A stretch of 64,000 bases of DNA from Streptomyces sp. NBC_01335 (GTDB lineage Bacteria; Actinomycetota; Actinomycetes; Streptomycetales; Streptomycetaceae): NCBI RefSeq assembly GCF_035953295.1, contig NZ_CP108370.1:6805001-6869000 (forward strand), written 5' to 3'. The translations under genes were made by a program, and so were the position numbers. Below the pieces are notes generated by a model. The model saw nothing but the letters and a program-made list of their open reading frames with translations, did not search any database and was not told where the DNA came from. Positions within the stretch are counted from its first letter, which is position 1, and each line of letters opens with the position of its first letter. Of the stretch, positions 11,209-19,335 are shown one piece after another.

Positions 11209-12468
11209 ATGGTTGACCTCATGCGACGCCTCTCGGCCCTGCCGGGCCCGACGCGACCGGACTTCTGGCGCAGCCCGCTGCGCGGAGCCCGGTTCACCGC
11301 CGTGCTCGGCGTCGTGCTGCTCGTCGGGCTGACCCTGGTGGCGGTCACCGGGCTGCTCTCCTACGCCTCGTACAACCCGGATCTCGCGGCCGTCAACGAC
11401 AAGACACCCGACAAGGGGCTGCTCGGCTTCTACCTGTTCGCCTGGCCGACCGACCCGTACTGGCTCTACCGGCTCACCCAGGGCGTGCACGTCACCCTCG
11501 GCACCGTGCTGGTCCCGGTGCTGCTCGCCAAGCTCTGGTCGGTCATCCCCCGGCTCTTCGCGCTCCCGCCGGCCCGCTCCCTCGGACACGCGCTGGAACG
11601 GCTCTCCATCGTCCTGCTGGTCGGCGGCGCGCTCTTCCAGTTCGTCACCGGGCTCCTCAACATCCAGCTGGAGTACGTCTTCCCCGGCTCCTTCTACCGG
11701 CTCCACTTCTACGGAGCGTGGGTCTTCCTCGCCGGCTTCCTCAGCCACACCGCGCTCAAGCTCCCGAAGGCCGTACGGGTCCTGCGCGCCGGTATCCCGG
11801 CGATTCCCGCAGACGAGAAGGACCCCCTGGCGGCGCCCGCGCCCGCCCCGCCGACGCTCTCCCGCCGCGGCGCGTTCGCCATGGTGGGCGCCGGGTCGCT
11901 GGTGCTGCTGGCCACCACGGCCGGCCGCAGCTCCGACGCCCTGCGCCCCACCGCCCTGCTCACCCCGCACGGGGTCGAGGACCCGGGCAGCGGGCCGAAC
12001 GGCTTCCAGATCAACAAGACCGCCGCGTCCGTGCACATCCGCCCCGCCGACATCGGACCGGCCTGGCGCCTGACCGTCCGCGGACCGGCCGGCACCTTCC
12101 GCTTCACCCGGGCCCAGCTGCTCGCCATGGACCAGCGGAGCGCGGCGCTCCCCATCGCCTGCGTGGAAGGCTGGTCCACCTCCGACCAGTGGTGGCGCGG
12201 GGTGCCGCTGCGGGACCTGGCGGCGATCGCCGGGTTCCCGGACGACCCCCCGGGCGTCCTGGTGGAATCCGTCCAGCGCACCGGCTCGTTCCGCCGGGCC
12301 GCCCTGCGCGACAACCAGGTGCGCGACGGCCGCTCGCTGCTCGCCCTGGCGGTCAACGGCGAGCCCCTGTCCGCCGACCACGGCCACCCGGCGCGGATCA
12401 TCGTGCCGGCCGCCCCCGGAGTGATGAACACCAAATGGGTCGGCTCCCTCACCTTCGGATCCCTGTGA
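11209..12468 (+). CDS. Molybdopterin-dependent oxidoreductase with N-terminal membrane module
   Basis: A 419-residue two-part protein. Residues 1-200 hold four to five membrane helices with spaced His residues (LTQGVHVTLGT, LHFYGAWVFLAGFLSHTALK) as in b-type cytochrome modules. A short linker with a twin-Arg-free segment and another hydrophobic stretch leads to a sulfite-oxidase-fold domain (about 250-419) with the molybdenum-ligating Cys in LPIACVEGWSTSDQWW and the end motif GVMNTKWVGSLTFG. The active domain should face outside. Electron donor and substrate are unknown. It is translationally coupled (GTGA) to a small membrane protein. A molybdate uptake system sits 10 kb away. Confidence 0.88.
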   Translation: MVDLMRRLSALPGPTRPDFWRSPLRGARFTAVLGVVLLVGLTLVAVTGLLSYASYNPDLAAVNDKTPDKGLLGFYLFAWPTDPYWLYRLTQGVHVTLGTVLVPVLLAKLWSVIPRLFALPPARSLGHALERLSIVLLVGGALFQFVTGLLNIQLEYVFPGSFYRLHFYGAWVFLAGFLSHTALKLPKAVRVLRAGIPAIPADEKDPLAAPAPAPPTLSRRGAFAMVGAGSLVLLATTAGRSSDALRPTALLTPHGVEDPGSGPNGFQINKTAASVHIRPADIGPAWRLTVRGPAGTFRFTRAQLLAMDQRSAALPIACVEGWSTSDQWWRGVPLRDLAAIAGFPDDPPGVLVESVQRTGSFRRAALRDNQVRDGRSLLALAVNGEPLSADHGHPARIIVPAAPGVMNTKWVGSLTFGSL

Positions 12469-13082
12469 CCGGCCACGAGCGGGACCCGGACGGATCGCAC
12501 ACGGAGGGATCGCACACGGACGGGGCAGGGCGCACGGACCGGGCGGGGAGCACGGACCGGGCGGGGAGCACGGCGACCCGCCCGCGCGGCACGGGCTCCT
12601 TCCGGCGCCGGTACGGCGAGGGGCCGCTGCACCTGCTGCTCCTGGCCGCGACCTTCGCCCTGACCGGGTATGCCGGGGTCAGGCTCCTGCACGGCGACAC
12701 CCTGCGGATCGTCCTCTGGTTCGCCGGTGCGGCCGTGGTGCACGACCTCGTCCTGCTGCCGGTGTACTCGACGGCCGACCGCGCCCTGCGCGAGGCGCTG
12801 GGGACGCGGCCGGGCCTCGGCCGGGTCAACTTCGTACGGGTACCGGCATTCCTCTCCCTGCTGCTCCTGGTGGTCCAGTTCCCGCTGATCGCCCGGCTCT
12901 CCGAACGCTACGAGCGCTACACCGGGCTCTCCGTCGACGTCTTCCTCGGCAACTGGCTCCTGGTCACCGGGGTGCTCTTCGCCGTCTCGGCGCTCTGGCT
13001 CGGCCTGTCCACGTGGCGGGGGAGCGCCCGGGCGTCCCGGCGGCGCAGGGAGACGAAGGGCCGCCCGTCCGACTCCCACTGA
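12465..13082 (+). CDS. Small polytopic membrane protein, repeat-rich N-terminus
   Basis: A 205-residue protein starting at a GTG that overlaps the stop of the molybdopterin enzyme. The first 45 residues are a hydrophilic repeat (GSHTEGSHTDG, RTDRAGSTDRAGST) encoded by tandem DNA repeats; then four hydrophobic segments follow (LHLLLLAATFALTGYAGV, VLWFAGAAVVHDLVLLPV, VPAFLSLLLLVVQFPLIA, FLGNWLLVTGVLFAVSALWL). No enzyme motif. Coupling suggests it is a partner of the molybdopterin enzyme, perhaps a membrane anchor; that is inference. Its last 166 bases overlap the methyltransferase on the opposite strand. Confidence 0.78.
   Translation: MTGHERDPDGSHTEGSHTDGAGRTDRAGSTDRAGSTATRPRGTGSFRRRYGEGPLHLLLLAATFALTGYAGVRLLHGDTLRIVLWFAGAAVVHDLVLLPVYSTADRALREALGTRPGLGRVNFVRVPAFLSLLLLVVQFPLIARLSERYERYTGLSVDVFLGNWLLVTGVLFAVSALWLGLSTWRGSARASRRRRETKGRPSDSH
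12492..12574. repeat. Tandem repeats in the membrane-protein N-terminus
   Basis: Two 15-bp copies (12492-12506, 12507-12521) are followed by 2.4 copies of an 18-bp unit (12532-12549, 12550-12567, partial). All are multiples of three and keep the frame open, so copy-number change would only lengthen the hydrophilic tail. Confidence 0.8.
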
Positions 13083-13729
13083 TCGACCACCCGCCACCCC
13101 TGCGGACGGGCATGGCGCAGCAGGGCCGGGGTCCCGAGCCGGGCCCACGGGAACGGCGAGGGCGGGGGTGACGGAGGCCGGGTGCCGGCGGCGTCGGCCG
13201 CGGCAGGGCTTCCGTCGTGGAGATGGACCTCGGACCGCTCGTCCAGGTCGAGCGGGTGCGTCTCCACGACGAGGAGCCCGCCCGGGGCGAGCAGCGCCTC
13301 CACGCGCTCCAGCAGCGCGGAAGGATCACCGCCGATACCGATGTTGCCGTCCACCAGCAGCACCGTGCCCCACCGGCCCTCACCCGGCAGCGGGTCGAAC
13401 ACGCTGCGCCGCAGGGCCCAGCCTCCGAGACCGCGGGTACGGGCCACGGCGGCGTCGCTCACGTCGATGCCGAGCGCCCGGTGGCCGCGCCGGCCGAGCG
13501 CGGCCACCAGCCGGCCCGGTCCGCAGCCGATGTCGAGCACCGGCCCCTCGCAGCGGCGCAGCGCCGACAGGTCGGCGTCGTCGGCGCCCAGGCACCAGCG
13601 CTCCACGTCCAGCGGCATCAGCAGGCCGTCCGTCCGGCGGAGGAAGAGCGGCCCGCGGCCGGAGCGGAGGGCGTTCGCGTACGGGTCGGCCGCCCAGGGG
13701 ACGTTGCCCGCGGCCTGGGAGTCGCTCAT
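12917..13729 (-). CDS. Class I SAM-dependent methyltransferase
   Basis: A 270-residue Rossmann methyltransferase. Motif I is VLDIGCGPGRLVAALGRRGHRALGID (residues about 64-90), followed by LLVDGNIGIGGDP and LLAPGGLLVVETHP. The fold ends near FVSLRRRDARALP; the last roughly 40 residues (SAETAKSTPVTRSQLPRK) have no family character and are antisense to the convergent membrane protein. The ATG at 13729 overlaps the stop of the DUF2064 gene (ATGA), so it is last in the leftward operon epimerase, GT2, DUF2064, methyltransferase. The acceptor is unknown. Confidence 0.85.
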   Translation of the reverse strand: MSDSQAAGNVPWAADPYANALRSGRGPLFLRRTDGLLMPLDVERWCLGADDADLSALRRCEGPVLDIGCGPGRLVAALGRRGHRALGIDVSDAAVARTRGLGGWALRRSVFDPLPGEGRWGTVLLVDGNIGIGGDPSALLERVEALLAPGGLLVVETHPLDLDERSEVHLHDGSPAAADAAGTRPPSPPPSPFPWARLGTPALLRHARPQGWRVVDQWESDGRPFVSLRRRDARALPRHVDRPSQSAETAKSTPVTRSQLPRKTSTESPV

Positions 13730-14406
13730 CGGGCCGCCGCCCGGTTCAGCCGGCCGAGCGTCGCGGCGAACCGTCCCTGCGGCGCGAGCCCGGCGACCCG
13801 CACCGCGTCCTCGGCGGTGTCCACGTCGCTGAGCCGGTCCAGCTCACGGACCCTCAGCCCGGCGTCCAGCAGCCGCGCGCGCTGCACCGCGCCGGTCTCG
13901 GGTACGGACATGGGGACGCCCCGCAGCAGCGCGGGGTCGGGGGACGCGAGCCCCAGGGCCCAGAACCCGCCGTCCTCCGCCTCGCCGAACCAGGCGTCGC
14001 ACCGGTCCCACCCGTCCGGCGCCAACACGGGCGCCAGGTGGGACGGTTCGATCTGCGGAGTGTCCATGCCGATGAGGAGCGCCGGACCGTCGCAGCCGCC
14101 GAACGCCCCGGCGAGCCGTTCGTCCAGACCGCCGGAGCACTGCGGCACGACGTCGATGCCCGGAGGCAGCCAGGGGCCGGGCCTCCCCTCCAGGACGAGG
14201 ACCCGGCGCGCGGCGGGCAGCGAGAGCACGGCCAGCAGGGTGTCCGCGAGGGAGGCGGCCGCGAGCTCCGCCGCCTCCTCGGGGCTGAACGGCGGGGTGA
14301 GCCTGGTCTTGACGCGCCCGGGAACCGGCTCCTTCGCGAGGACCAGCACGGTGGTCGGCCCCGAGGGGAGCGAGGCGTCGGCGGAGGTCGGTGCGTACGG
14401 GTTCAT
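13726..14406 (-). CDS. DUF2064 / TIGR04282-type nucleotide-sugar transferase-like protein
   Basis: A 226-residue protein of the GT-A-like fold group often annotated as a glycosyltransferase. Diagnostic pieces are TTVLVLAKEPVPGRVKTRLTPPFSPEEAAELAAASLADTL near the N-terminus (the VPGRVKTRL loop resembles nucleotidyltransferases), PALLIGMDTPQIEPSHL and FGEAEDGGFWALGL. The ATG at 14406 overlaps the stop of the GT2 gene; a GTG six bases upstream is an alternative. Coupling to a GT2, an epimerase and a methyltransferase points to sugar transfer or activation. Confidence 0.85.
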   Translation of the reverse strand: MNPYAPTSADASLPSGPTTVLVLAKEPVPGRVKTRLTPPFSPEEAAELAAASLADTLLAVLSLPAARRVLVLEGRPGPWLPPGIDVVPQCSGGLDERLAGAFGGCDGPALLIGMDTPQIEPSHLAPVLAPDGWDRCDAWFGEAEDGGFWALGLASPDPALLRGVPMSVPETGAVQRARLLDAGLRVRELDRLSDVDTAEDAVRVAGLAPQGRFAATLGRLNRAAAR

Positions 14407-15146
14407 CGACACGACTCCGTCCGTACGGCGGTGCGCGCGCGGGGCGTTTCCCGCAGGACCGCCCGCATGTCGAGCACCGCGTGCCAGGTCCCCCGCCAGG
14501 TCCCGGTCACCTTGGACCTGCCGGTTCGGGGGCGGTACGGGACGTCCGCCTCGGCGATCCTGAGCCCGGAGTCGGAGGCCCGCACCACCATCTGGAGCGG
14601 ATACCCGCTGCGGCGGTCGGTGAGATCGAGCGCCAGCAGGTCCGCCCGGCGCGCCGCGCGCAGCGGGCCGAGGTCGCGCAGCCGCAGACCCGTGCGGCGC
14701 CGCAGCATCCGGGCGAGCGCGATGTTGCCGAGCCGCGCGTGCAACGGCCAGGCGCCGCGCCCCTCGGGACGGCGGCGGCCCAGCACGAGGTCGCAGGTCC
14801 CGGAGGCGACCCGCTGGACGAACGAGGGCAGCAGGCCGGGGTCGAGCGAGTCGTCGCAGTCGCAGAAGCAGACGAACTCCGCCTCGGCGGCGGCGAGTCC
14901 CGCATGGCACGCGGAGCCGAAGCCGCGGCGCGGCTCGTGCACGACGGTGGCGCCGAGCGAACGCGCCACCTCCGCCGAGCCGTCGGTCGAACCGTTGTCG
15001 ACGACGATCGCGCGCCAGCCGGCCGGGATGCGGGCCAGCACCCGGGGAAGGGCGGCGGCCTCGTCGAGGCAGGGCAGCACCACGTCGACGGAGAACGGTG
15101 TGGGGGAGGGGGAGGGCGTGGGGGAGCTGGTCGAGGTGTCGGTCAC
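14403..15146 (-). CDS. Glycosyltransferase family 2
   Basis: About 247 residues with the GT2 GT-A fold: VDVVLPCLDEAAALPRVLARIP, AIVVDNGSTDGSAEVARSLGA and the metal-binding region FVCFCDCDDSLDPGLLPSFV, with GRRRPEGRGAWPLHARLGN later. The family transfers a sugar from a nucleotide sugar to lipid or other acceptors. The start is uncertain: GTG at 15146 has AGGGTGA just upstream; GTG at 15155 and an ATG at 15242 are in frame. A Ser/Pro repeat (PTPSPSPTPF) precedes the domain. It overlaps the DUF2064 gene by 4 bases. Confidence 0.88.
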   Translation of the reverse strand: MTDTSTSSPTPSPSPTPFSVDVVLPCLDEAAALPRVLARIPAGWRAIVVDNGSTDGSAEVARSLGATVVHEPRRGFGSACHAGLAAAEAEFVCFCDCDDSLDPGLLPSFVQRVASGTCDLVLGRRRPEGRGAWPLHARLGNIALARMLRRRTGLRLRDLGPLRAARRADLLALDLTDRRSGYPLQMVVRASDSGLRIAEADVPYRPRTGRSKVTGTWRGTWHAVLDMRAVLRETPRARTAVRTESCR

Positions 15147-15259
15147 CTGGCTCACCCTATGGAGACGGATCGGGCATTTGCCGGTATATGGGACCGGCGA
15201 AACGGTGACGTCGATCGGGTGGCGGCCCGAGACCGGCCGCACCGCTCCGCCGCGCCGCT

Positions 15260-15312
15260 CCGTCAGGCGTCCGCGAGCCGGGCCCCGTCAGGCGTCCGCG
15301 AGCCGGGTCCCG
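15260..15312. repeat. 25-bp tandem duplication at the 3' end of the epimerase gene
   Basis: Segments 15260-15287 and 15285-15312 are near identical at 25-bp spacing. The right copy codes for the last residues and stop of the epimerase (GTRLADA-stop); the left copy repeats this tail, including the stop triplet, in the spacer. Confidence 0.85.
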
Positions 15313-16382
15313 CCCGGCGGAGCGACCGCCGCTCCCCGCTGCGGTGCGGTGGCGAACTCCCGCATCCCCTCGGCGAATCCCACCTTCGGCAGCCAGCCCA
15401 GGTCCGCCCGCAGCCGCCGGGAGTCCGCCGTCACATGACGTACGTCGCCGAGCCGGAACTCCCCGGTGACGACCGGAGGCGGACCGCCGTGCGCGGCGGC
15501 GAGGGCCGATGCCATCTCCCCGATGGTGTGCGGCTCGCCGCTCCCGGTGTTGTACACGGCGAGGGCCCCGGAGGTCCGCTGCGGCAGGGCGGTCAGCGCC
15601 GTCACGGCGGCCGCGGCGACGTCGGTCACGTGCACGAAATCGCGCCGCTGGCCGCCGTCCTCGAAGACCCGGGGCGCCTCACCGCGTGCCAGCGCGGAGC
15701 GGAACAGCGAGGCGACCCCGGCGTACGGGGTGTCGCGCGGCATCCCCGGCCCGTACACGTTGTGGTAGCGGAGCGACACCGCTCGGCCGTCCGTCGCGCG
15801 CGCCCACGCGGCGGCCAGGTGCTCCTGGGCGAGCTTGCTGGCGGCGTAGACGTTCCGGGGGTCCGCGGGGGCGTCCTCGGGGACCAGTCCCGGTACGAGG
15901 TCCGCCCCGCAGGACGGGCAGCGGGGCTCGAAGCGGCCCGCCTCCAGATCGCGCCGGGCACGCGGCCCGGGCCGGACGGGCCCGTGCCGCAGACAGTCGT
16001 ACTTCCCCTCGCCGTACACCACCATCGACCCGGCCAGCACCAGGTCCCGGACCCCGGCCGCCGCCATCGCGGCGAGCAGCACCGCCGTGCCCAGGTCGTT
16101 GCAGCCGACGTAGAGCGGTGCGTCGGCGAAGTCCTTGCCCAGTCCGACCATCGCGGCCTGGTGGCAGACCGCGTCGACACCCGCCAACGCACCGGCCACG
16201 CCCCCGGGGTCCCGTACGTCACCGACGATCAGACGCTCGTACGGCCCCTCGGGAGCCGTGCCGCCGGGATGGGCCGAGGGCAGCAACGCGTCGATCACCA
16301 CCACCTGATGCCCGGCCGCTACCAGGGCCTCGGTGATGTGCGACCCGATGAATCCCGCTCCGCCTGTGACGAGTACACGCAT
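15288..16382 (-). CDS. NAD-dependent nucleotide-sugar epimerase/dehydratase (SDR)
   Basis: A 364-residue extended SDR. It has the glycine motif MRVLVTGGAGFIGSHITEAL, the serine region LVLAGSMVVYGEGKYD, and the catalytic YxxxK in NVYAASKLAQEHL, with the substrate loop LRYHNVYGPGMPRDTPYAGV. An unusual insert of about 40 residues after the catalytic Ser carries CPSC in a context of charged residues, perhaps a half zinc knuckle. Likely acts on a UDP- or GDP-sugar. First gene of a leftward set with GT2, DUF2064 and methyltransferase genes, 142 bp before GT2. Confidence 0.9.
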   Translation of the reverse strand: MRVLVTGGAGFIGSHITEALVAAGHQVVVIDALLPSAHPGGTAPEGPYERLIVGDVRDPGGVAGALAGVDAVCHQAAMVGLGKDFADAPLYVGCNDLGTAVLLAAMAAAGVRDLVLAGSMVVYGEGKYDCLRHGPVRPGPRARRDLEAGRFEPRCPSCGADLVPGLVPEDAPADPRNVYAASKLAQEHLAAAWARATDGRAVSLRYHNVYGPGMPRDTPYAGVASLFRSALARGEAPRVFEDGGQRRDFVHVTDVAAAAVTALTALPQRTSGALAVYNTGSGEPHTIGEMASALAAAHGGPPPVVTGEFRLGDVRHVTADSRRLRADLGWLPKVGFAEGMREFATAPQRGAAVAPPGGTRLADA

Positions 16383-16473
16383 GACGCCACGTTAGGACGT
16401 GTCCGCCCCTTCACGTCGGAGCGGCGGGCGGTGTTCCCGCCCGGGGTGGAACGCGCCCAGCCGGGCGCCCGGG

Positions 16474-17265
16474 TCACTTCGGGTCGCGGTCGAAGAGCGA
16501 GGTGGACCAGAAGTAACCGAGCACGGCCAGCCCGAGGCACCAGGCGACGGCGATGAGGCCGTTGTTGCCGATCTCGGTGCCGAGCAGGAGTCCGCGCAGG
16601 GTCTCGATCGCCGGGGTGAAGGGCTGGTACTGGGCGATCGGCTGGAACCAGCCGGGCATCGCGTCCAGCGGGACGAAGGCGCTGGAGAGGAGCGGCAGGA
16701 TCATCAGCGGCATCGCGTTGTTACTGGCCGCCTCGACGTTCGGGCTGGAGAGGCCCATCCCGACCGCGATCCAGGTGAGCGCCAGCGAGACCAGCGCCAG
16801 CAGCCCCACCGCCGCCAGCCACTCCAGGACGGTGGCGTCGGTGGACCGGAACCCGATGGCCACCGCGACGGCCCCGACGAGGACCACGCTCATCACGCAC
16901 TGCAGCACGCTGCCGACGACGTGCCCGACGAGGACCGATCCCCGGTGGATCGCCATGGTGCGGAAGCGGGCGATGATGCCCTCGGTCATGTCCATGGAGA
17001 CGGAGACCGCGCTGCCGATGGTGGTTCCGCCGATGGTCAGCATCAGGATGCCGGGGACGAGGTACTTGAGGTACTCAGACCGGTCCGCATCGCCGCCGGC
17101 GATCCCCGCGCTCATGGTGTCGCCGAAGATGTAGACGAAGAGCAGCAACAGCATGACCGGCGTGAGCAGCAGGTTCAGCGTCAGGGACGGGTAGCGCCGG
17201 ACGTGCAGCAGATTGCGGCGCAGCATCGTGGACGAGTCGCGCACGGCGAGGGAGAGGGAGCTCAT
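16474..17265 (-). CDS. ABC-2 type permease, DrrB-like
   Basis: A 263-residue membrane protein with six hydrophobic segments and ABC-2 permease features: an amphipathic N-terminus (SLAVRDSSTMLRRNLLHVRRYPSLTLNLLLTPVMLLLLFVYIFG) and the late motif SSAFVPLDAMPGWFQPIAQYQPFTPAIETLRGLL. Such proteins pair with DrrA-type ATPases to export drugs or lipids. The ATG at 17265 overlaps the ATPase stop (ATGA). Confidence 0.93.
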   Translation of the reverse strand: MSSLSLAVRDSSTMLRRNLLHVRRYPSLTLNLLLTPVMLLLLFVYIFGDTMSAGIAGGDADRSEYLKYLVPGILMLTIGGTTIGSAVSVSMDMTEGIIARFRTMAIHRGSVLVGHVVGSVLQCVMSVVLVGAVAVAIGFRSTDATVLEWLAAVGLLALVSLALTWIAVGMGLSSPNVEAASNNAMPLMILPLLSSAFVPLDAMPGWFQPIAQYQPFTPAIETLRGLLLGTEIGNNGLIAVAWCLGLAVLGYFWSTSLFDRDPK

Positions 17266-18296
17266 CGGACGTTCTCCTCGGTGTGGTTCGGCTGGGTCTG
17301 CTGGTCCGCCCCGGTCTGCTGGTTCGGCACGGTGCCGCCGGTGAGGGCGAAGAACACGTCGTCGAGGTCGGGGGTGTGGACGGTGAGTTCGTCGGCTTCG
17401 ACGTGGGCGGTGTCGAGGCGGTCGAGGATGGTGCGGAGTTCGCGCTGGCTGCCGTCGCTGAGGATCTGGAGGGCGAGGGCGTCGTCGTCGCGGGAGGCGT
17501 CGGGCAGGGCGGTGGCGGCTTCGCGGTAGGTGGTGGGGTCGGTGAAGCGGAGGCGGACGTGTCCGCCGGGGACGAGGCGCTTGAGTTCCTCGGCGGTGCC
17601 TTCGGCGGCGATCTTTCCGTCGTGGAGGACGGCGATGCGGTCGGCGAGTTCGTCGGCTTCGTCGAGGTACTGGGTGGTGAGGAAGACGGTGACGCCGCCG
17701 GTGACGAGTTCGCGGATGATGCCCCACATGGTGTGGCGGGAGCGGGGGTCGAGGCCGGTGGTGGGTTCGTCGAGGAAGATGATCCTCGGGTCGCCGACCA
17801 GGGTCATGGCGATGTCGAGGCGGCGTTTCATGCCGCCGGAGTAGGTGGAGGCGGGCTTCTGCGCCGCTTCGGTGAGGTCGAACCGCTCCAGCAGTTCGGC
17901 GGCGACGCGCTTGCCCTCCGCCTTGGGCAGGTGGTGGAGGTCGGCCATGAGGAGCATGTTCTCCTCGCCGGTGATCAGTCCGTCGACCGCGGAGAACTGT
18001 CCGGTGACCCCGATCGCGGCGCGTACCGCCTGCGGGGCGGCCGCGAGGTCGTGCCCCGCGACCTGAACCTGCCCGGCCCCGGCGGTGATGAGGGTGGAGA
18101 GGATCTTGACGACGGTGGTCTTGCCGGCACCGTTCGGGCCGAGGAGCGCGAACACGGACCCGGCCGGAATGCGCAGGTCGATGCCGTCGAGGACGGTCCT
18201 GTCGCCGTAGGACTTGCGCAGGCCGATGGCGGAGACGGCGGCCGGGGACGGGTGGTCCGCACTCTTTCTGGATGTGGGCATGACATGAATCGACAT
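17262..18296 (-). CDS. ABC transporter ATPase, DrrA-like
   Basis: A 344-residue nucleotide-binding subunit with Walker A LLGPNGAGKTTVVKIL, Q-loop GVTGQFSAVDGLIT, signature STYSGGMKRRLDIAMTL, Walker B IIFLDEPTTGLD and H-loop region. The C-terminal about 100 residues carry the DrrA-type accessory domain (ADELTVHTPDLDDVFFALTGG), then a polar Gln/Asn/Thr tail. It follows the DUF4097 gene after a 77-bp gap holding a GC-rich hairpin, and is coupled to the permease. Substrate unknown; antibiotic or envelope lipid export are both possible. Confidence 0.95.
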   Translation of the reverse strand: MSIHVMPTSRKSADHPSPAAVSAIGLRKSYGDRTVLDGIDLRIPAGSVFALLGPNGAGKTTVVKILSTLITAGAGQVQVAGHDLAAAPQAVRAAIGVTGQFSAVDGLITGEENMLLMADLHHLPKAEGKRVAAELLERFDLTEAAQKPASTYSGGMKRRLDIAMTLVGDPRIIFLDEPTTGLDPRSRHTMWGIIRELVTGGVTVFLTTQYLDEADELADRIAVLHDGKIAAEGTAEELKRLVPGGHVRLRFTDPTTYREAATALPDASRDDDALALQILSDGSQRELRTILDRLDTAHVEADELTVHTPDLDDVFFALTGGTVPNQQTGADQQTQPNHTEENVR

Positions 18297-18336
18297 GAGG
18301 GTCCTCGCGGTCGAAGGAAGGAGGTGAGGGGCGGGC

Positions 18337-18369
18337 GGGGAGGGAGGGCGGCCGGAGCCGGCCCTCCCC
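18337..18369 (-). terminator. GC-rich hairpin between DUF4097 and ABC genes
   Basis: Arms 18337-18344 and 18362-18369 pair perfectly with further pairing inside. It lies just after the DUF4097 stop and before the ATPase, so it may lower rather than abolish expression of the exporter genes. Confidence 0.45.
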
Positions 18370-18373
18370 GCGG

Positions 18374-19225
18374 TCAGGCCGTGGCGCGGCGGACGTCGAT
18401 GTTGCCGTGCCGGGTGCGTGCGCGGACCTTGACGGTGCTGCTGGTGCTGTCGGAATCGGCCGGTGCCTCGGACGCGGCGAGCGTGTTGCGTACCTGGCCC
18501 GAGCCCGAACTCGCGTCGAGCCAGGCGGCCGAGCCCTCCCGGATGCCGATCTCGATGGCCCCGTAGTTCGTCTCCAGCTGGAGCGTGCCACGGACTGCTT
18601 CGCCCACGCGCAAGGTGCCGTAGGCGGTGGTGGCGGTGACGGAGTCCTCCGCGCGTTGGATCTCGATGTCGCCGTGGGCACCGCTCACCCGCAGTTCGCC
18701 GGTCGCGGCCCGGACGGTGGTGGTGCCGTGCGAGTTCTTCAGTACGCCCGGCCCGTCGACGACCCCGACACGCAGGCTCCCGGAACTGGTGGTGATCTCG
18801 GCCCTGCCCTCGATCCGGTCCACGGTGATCGAGCCGTGAGAAGCGGTCAGATGGAGGGGGCCGGTCGTGTCGAGGCGGACGTCGCCGGACGAGGTCTTCA
18901 CACGGACCTCGCCGAGGCGCCCCTCGCCGAGTACCTGGGTCCAGGCGCCGGTCATGTCGATGCGCGAGCCCGACGGCAGCTCGACGGTGACGTCGACGAT
19001 GCCGGTACGACCGAACAGGCCGGACTTGGGCGTCCTGATGGTCAGTGTGCCGTTCGCGTGCGTCACCTCGGTCTGGCCGGCCGCCCGCACGTCCATGTCC
19101 CGCTTCGGGTCGCGGGGGTGCACCGCGACGACGGTGTCGAGGCGGTCGTCCGCCGTGAACTGGATGGAGCCGGCCTCCACGCGTGCGGTGACCGAGATCG
19201 CTTCAGGGGTGTCGAAAGAAGGCAT
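18374..19225 (-). CDS. DUF4097-family beta-helix-like protein
   Basis: A 283-residue protein made of repeating beta strands with many G-S/D-V-R-V patterns (VKTSSGDVRLDTTGPLHLTASHGSITVDRIEGRAEITTSSGSLRV). These define the DUF4097 family, predicted to form a stacked beta structure. There is no signal peptide, so it is likely cytoplasmic or membrane peripheral. Start chosen at ATG 19225 (MPSFDTPEAISV), the family's usual N-terminus, with GGAGG upstream; an ATG at 19279 has no ribosome site. Located between a ribbon-helix-helix regulator and an ABC exporter on the same strand, probably one operon. Confidence 0.88.
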   Translation of the reverse strand: MPSFDTPEAISVTARVEAGSIQFTADDRLDTVVAVHPRDPKRDMDVRAAGQTEVTHANGTLTIRTPKSGLFGRTGIVDVTVELPSGSRIDMTGAWTQVLGEGRLGEVRVKTSSGDVRLDTTGPLHLTASHGSITVDRIEGRAEITTSSGSLRVGVVDGPGVLKNSHGTTTVRAATGELRVSGAHGDIEIQRAEDSVTATTAYGTLRVGEAVRGTLQLETNYGAIEIGIREGSAAWLDASSGSGQVRNTLAASEAPADSDSTSSTVKVRARTRHGNIDVRRATA

Positions 19226-19335
19226 GGCTGTCCCGTCCTCCGGGGTCTTGAGGTCGTCCCTGCTGGTGGGACGTGTCATGGATGAGGGATGTGCTGGTGT
19301 CTGCCCGCTCGGAAGGCGTCAGGCCGGGACCGCCT

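Noticed and set aside
18297..18340. Separate promoter for the DrrAB-like genes
   Set aside because: Only a hairpin is visible in the 77-bp gap; no convincing -10/-35 pair.
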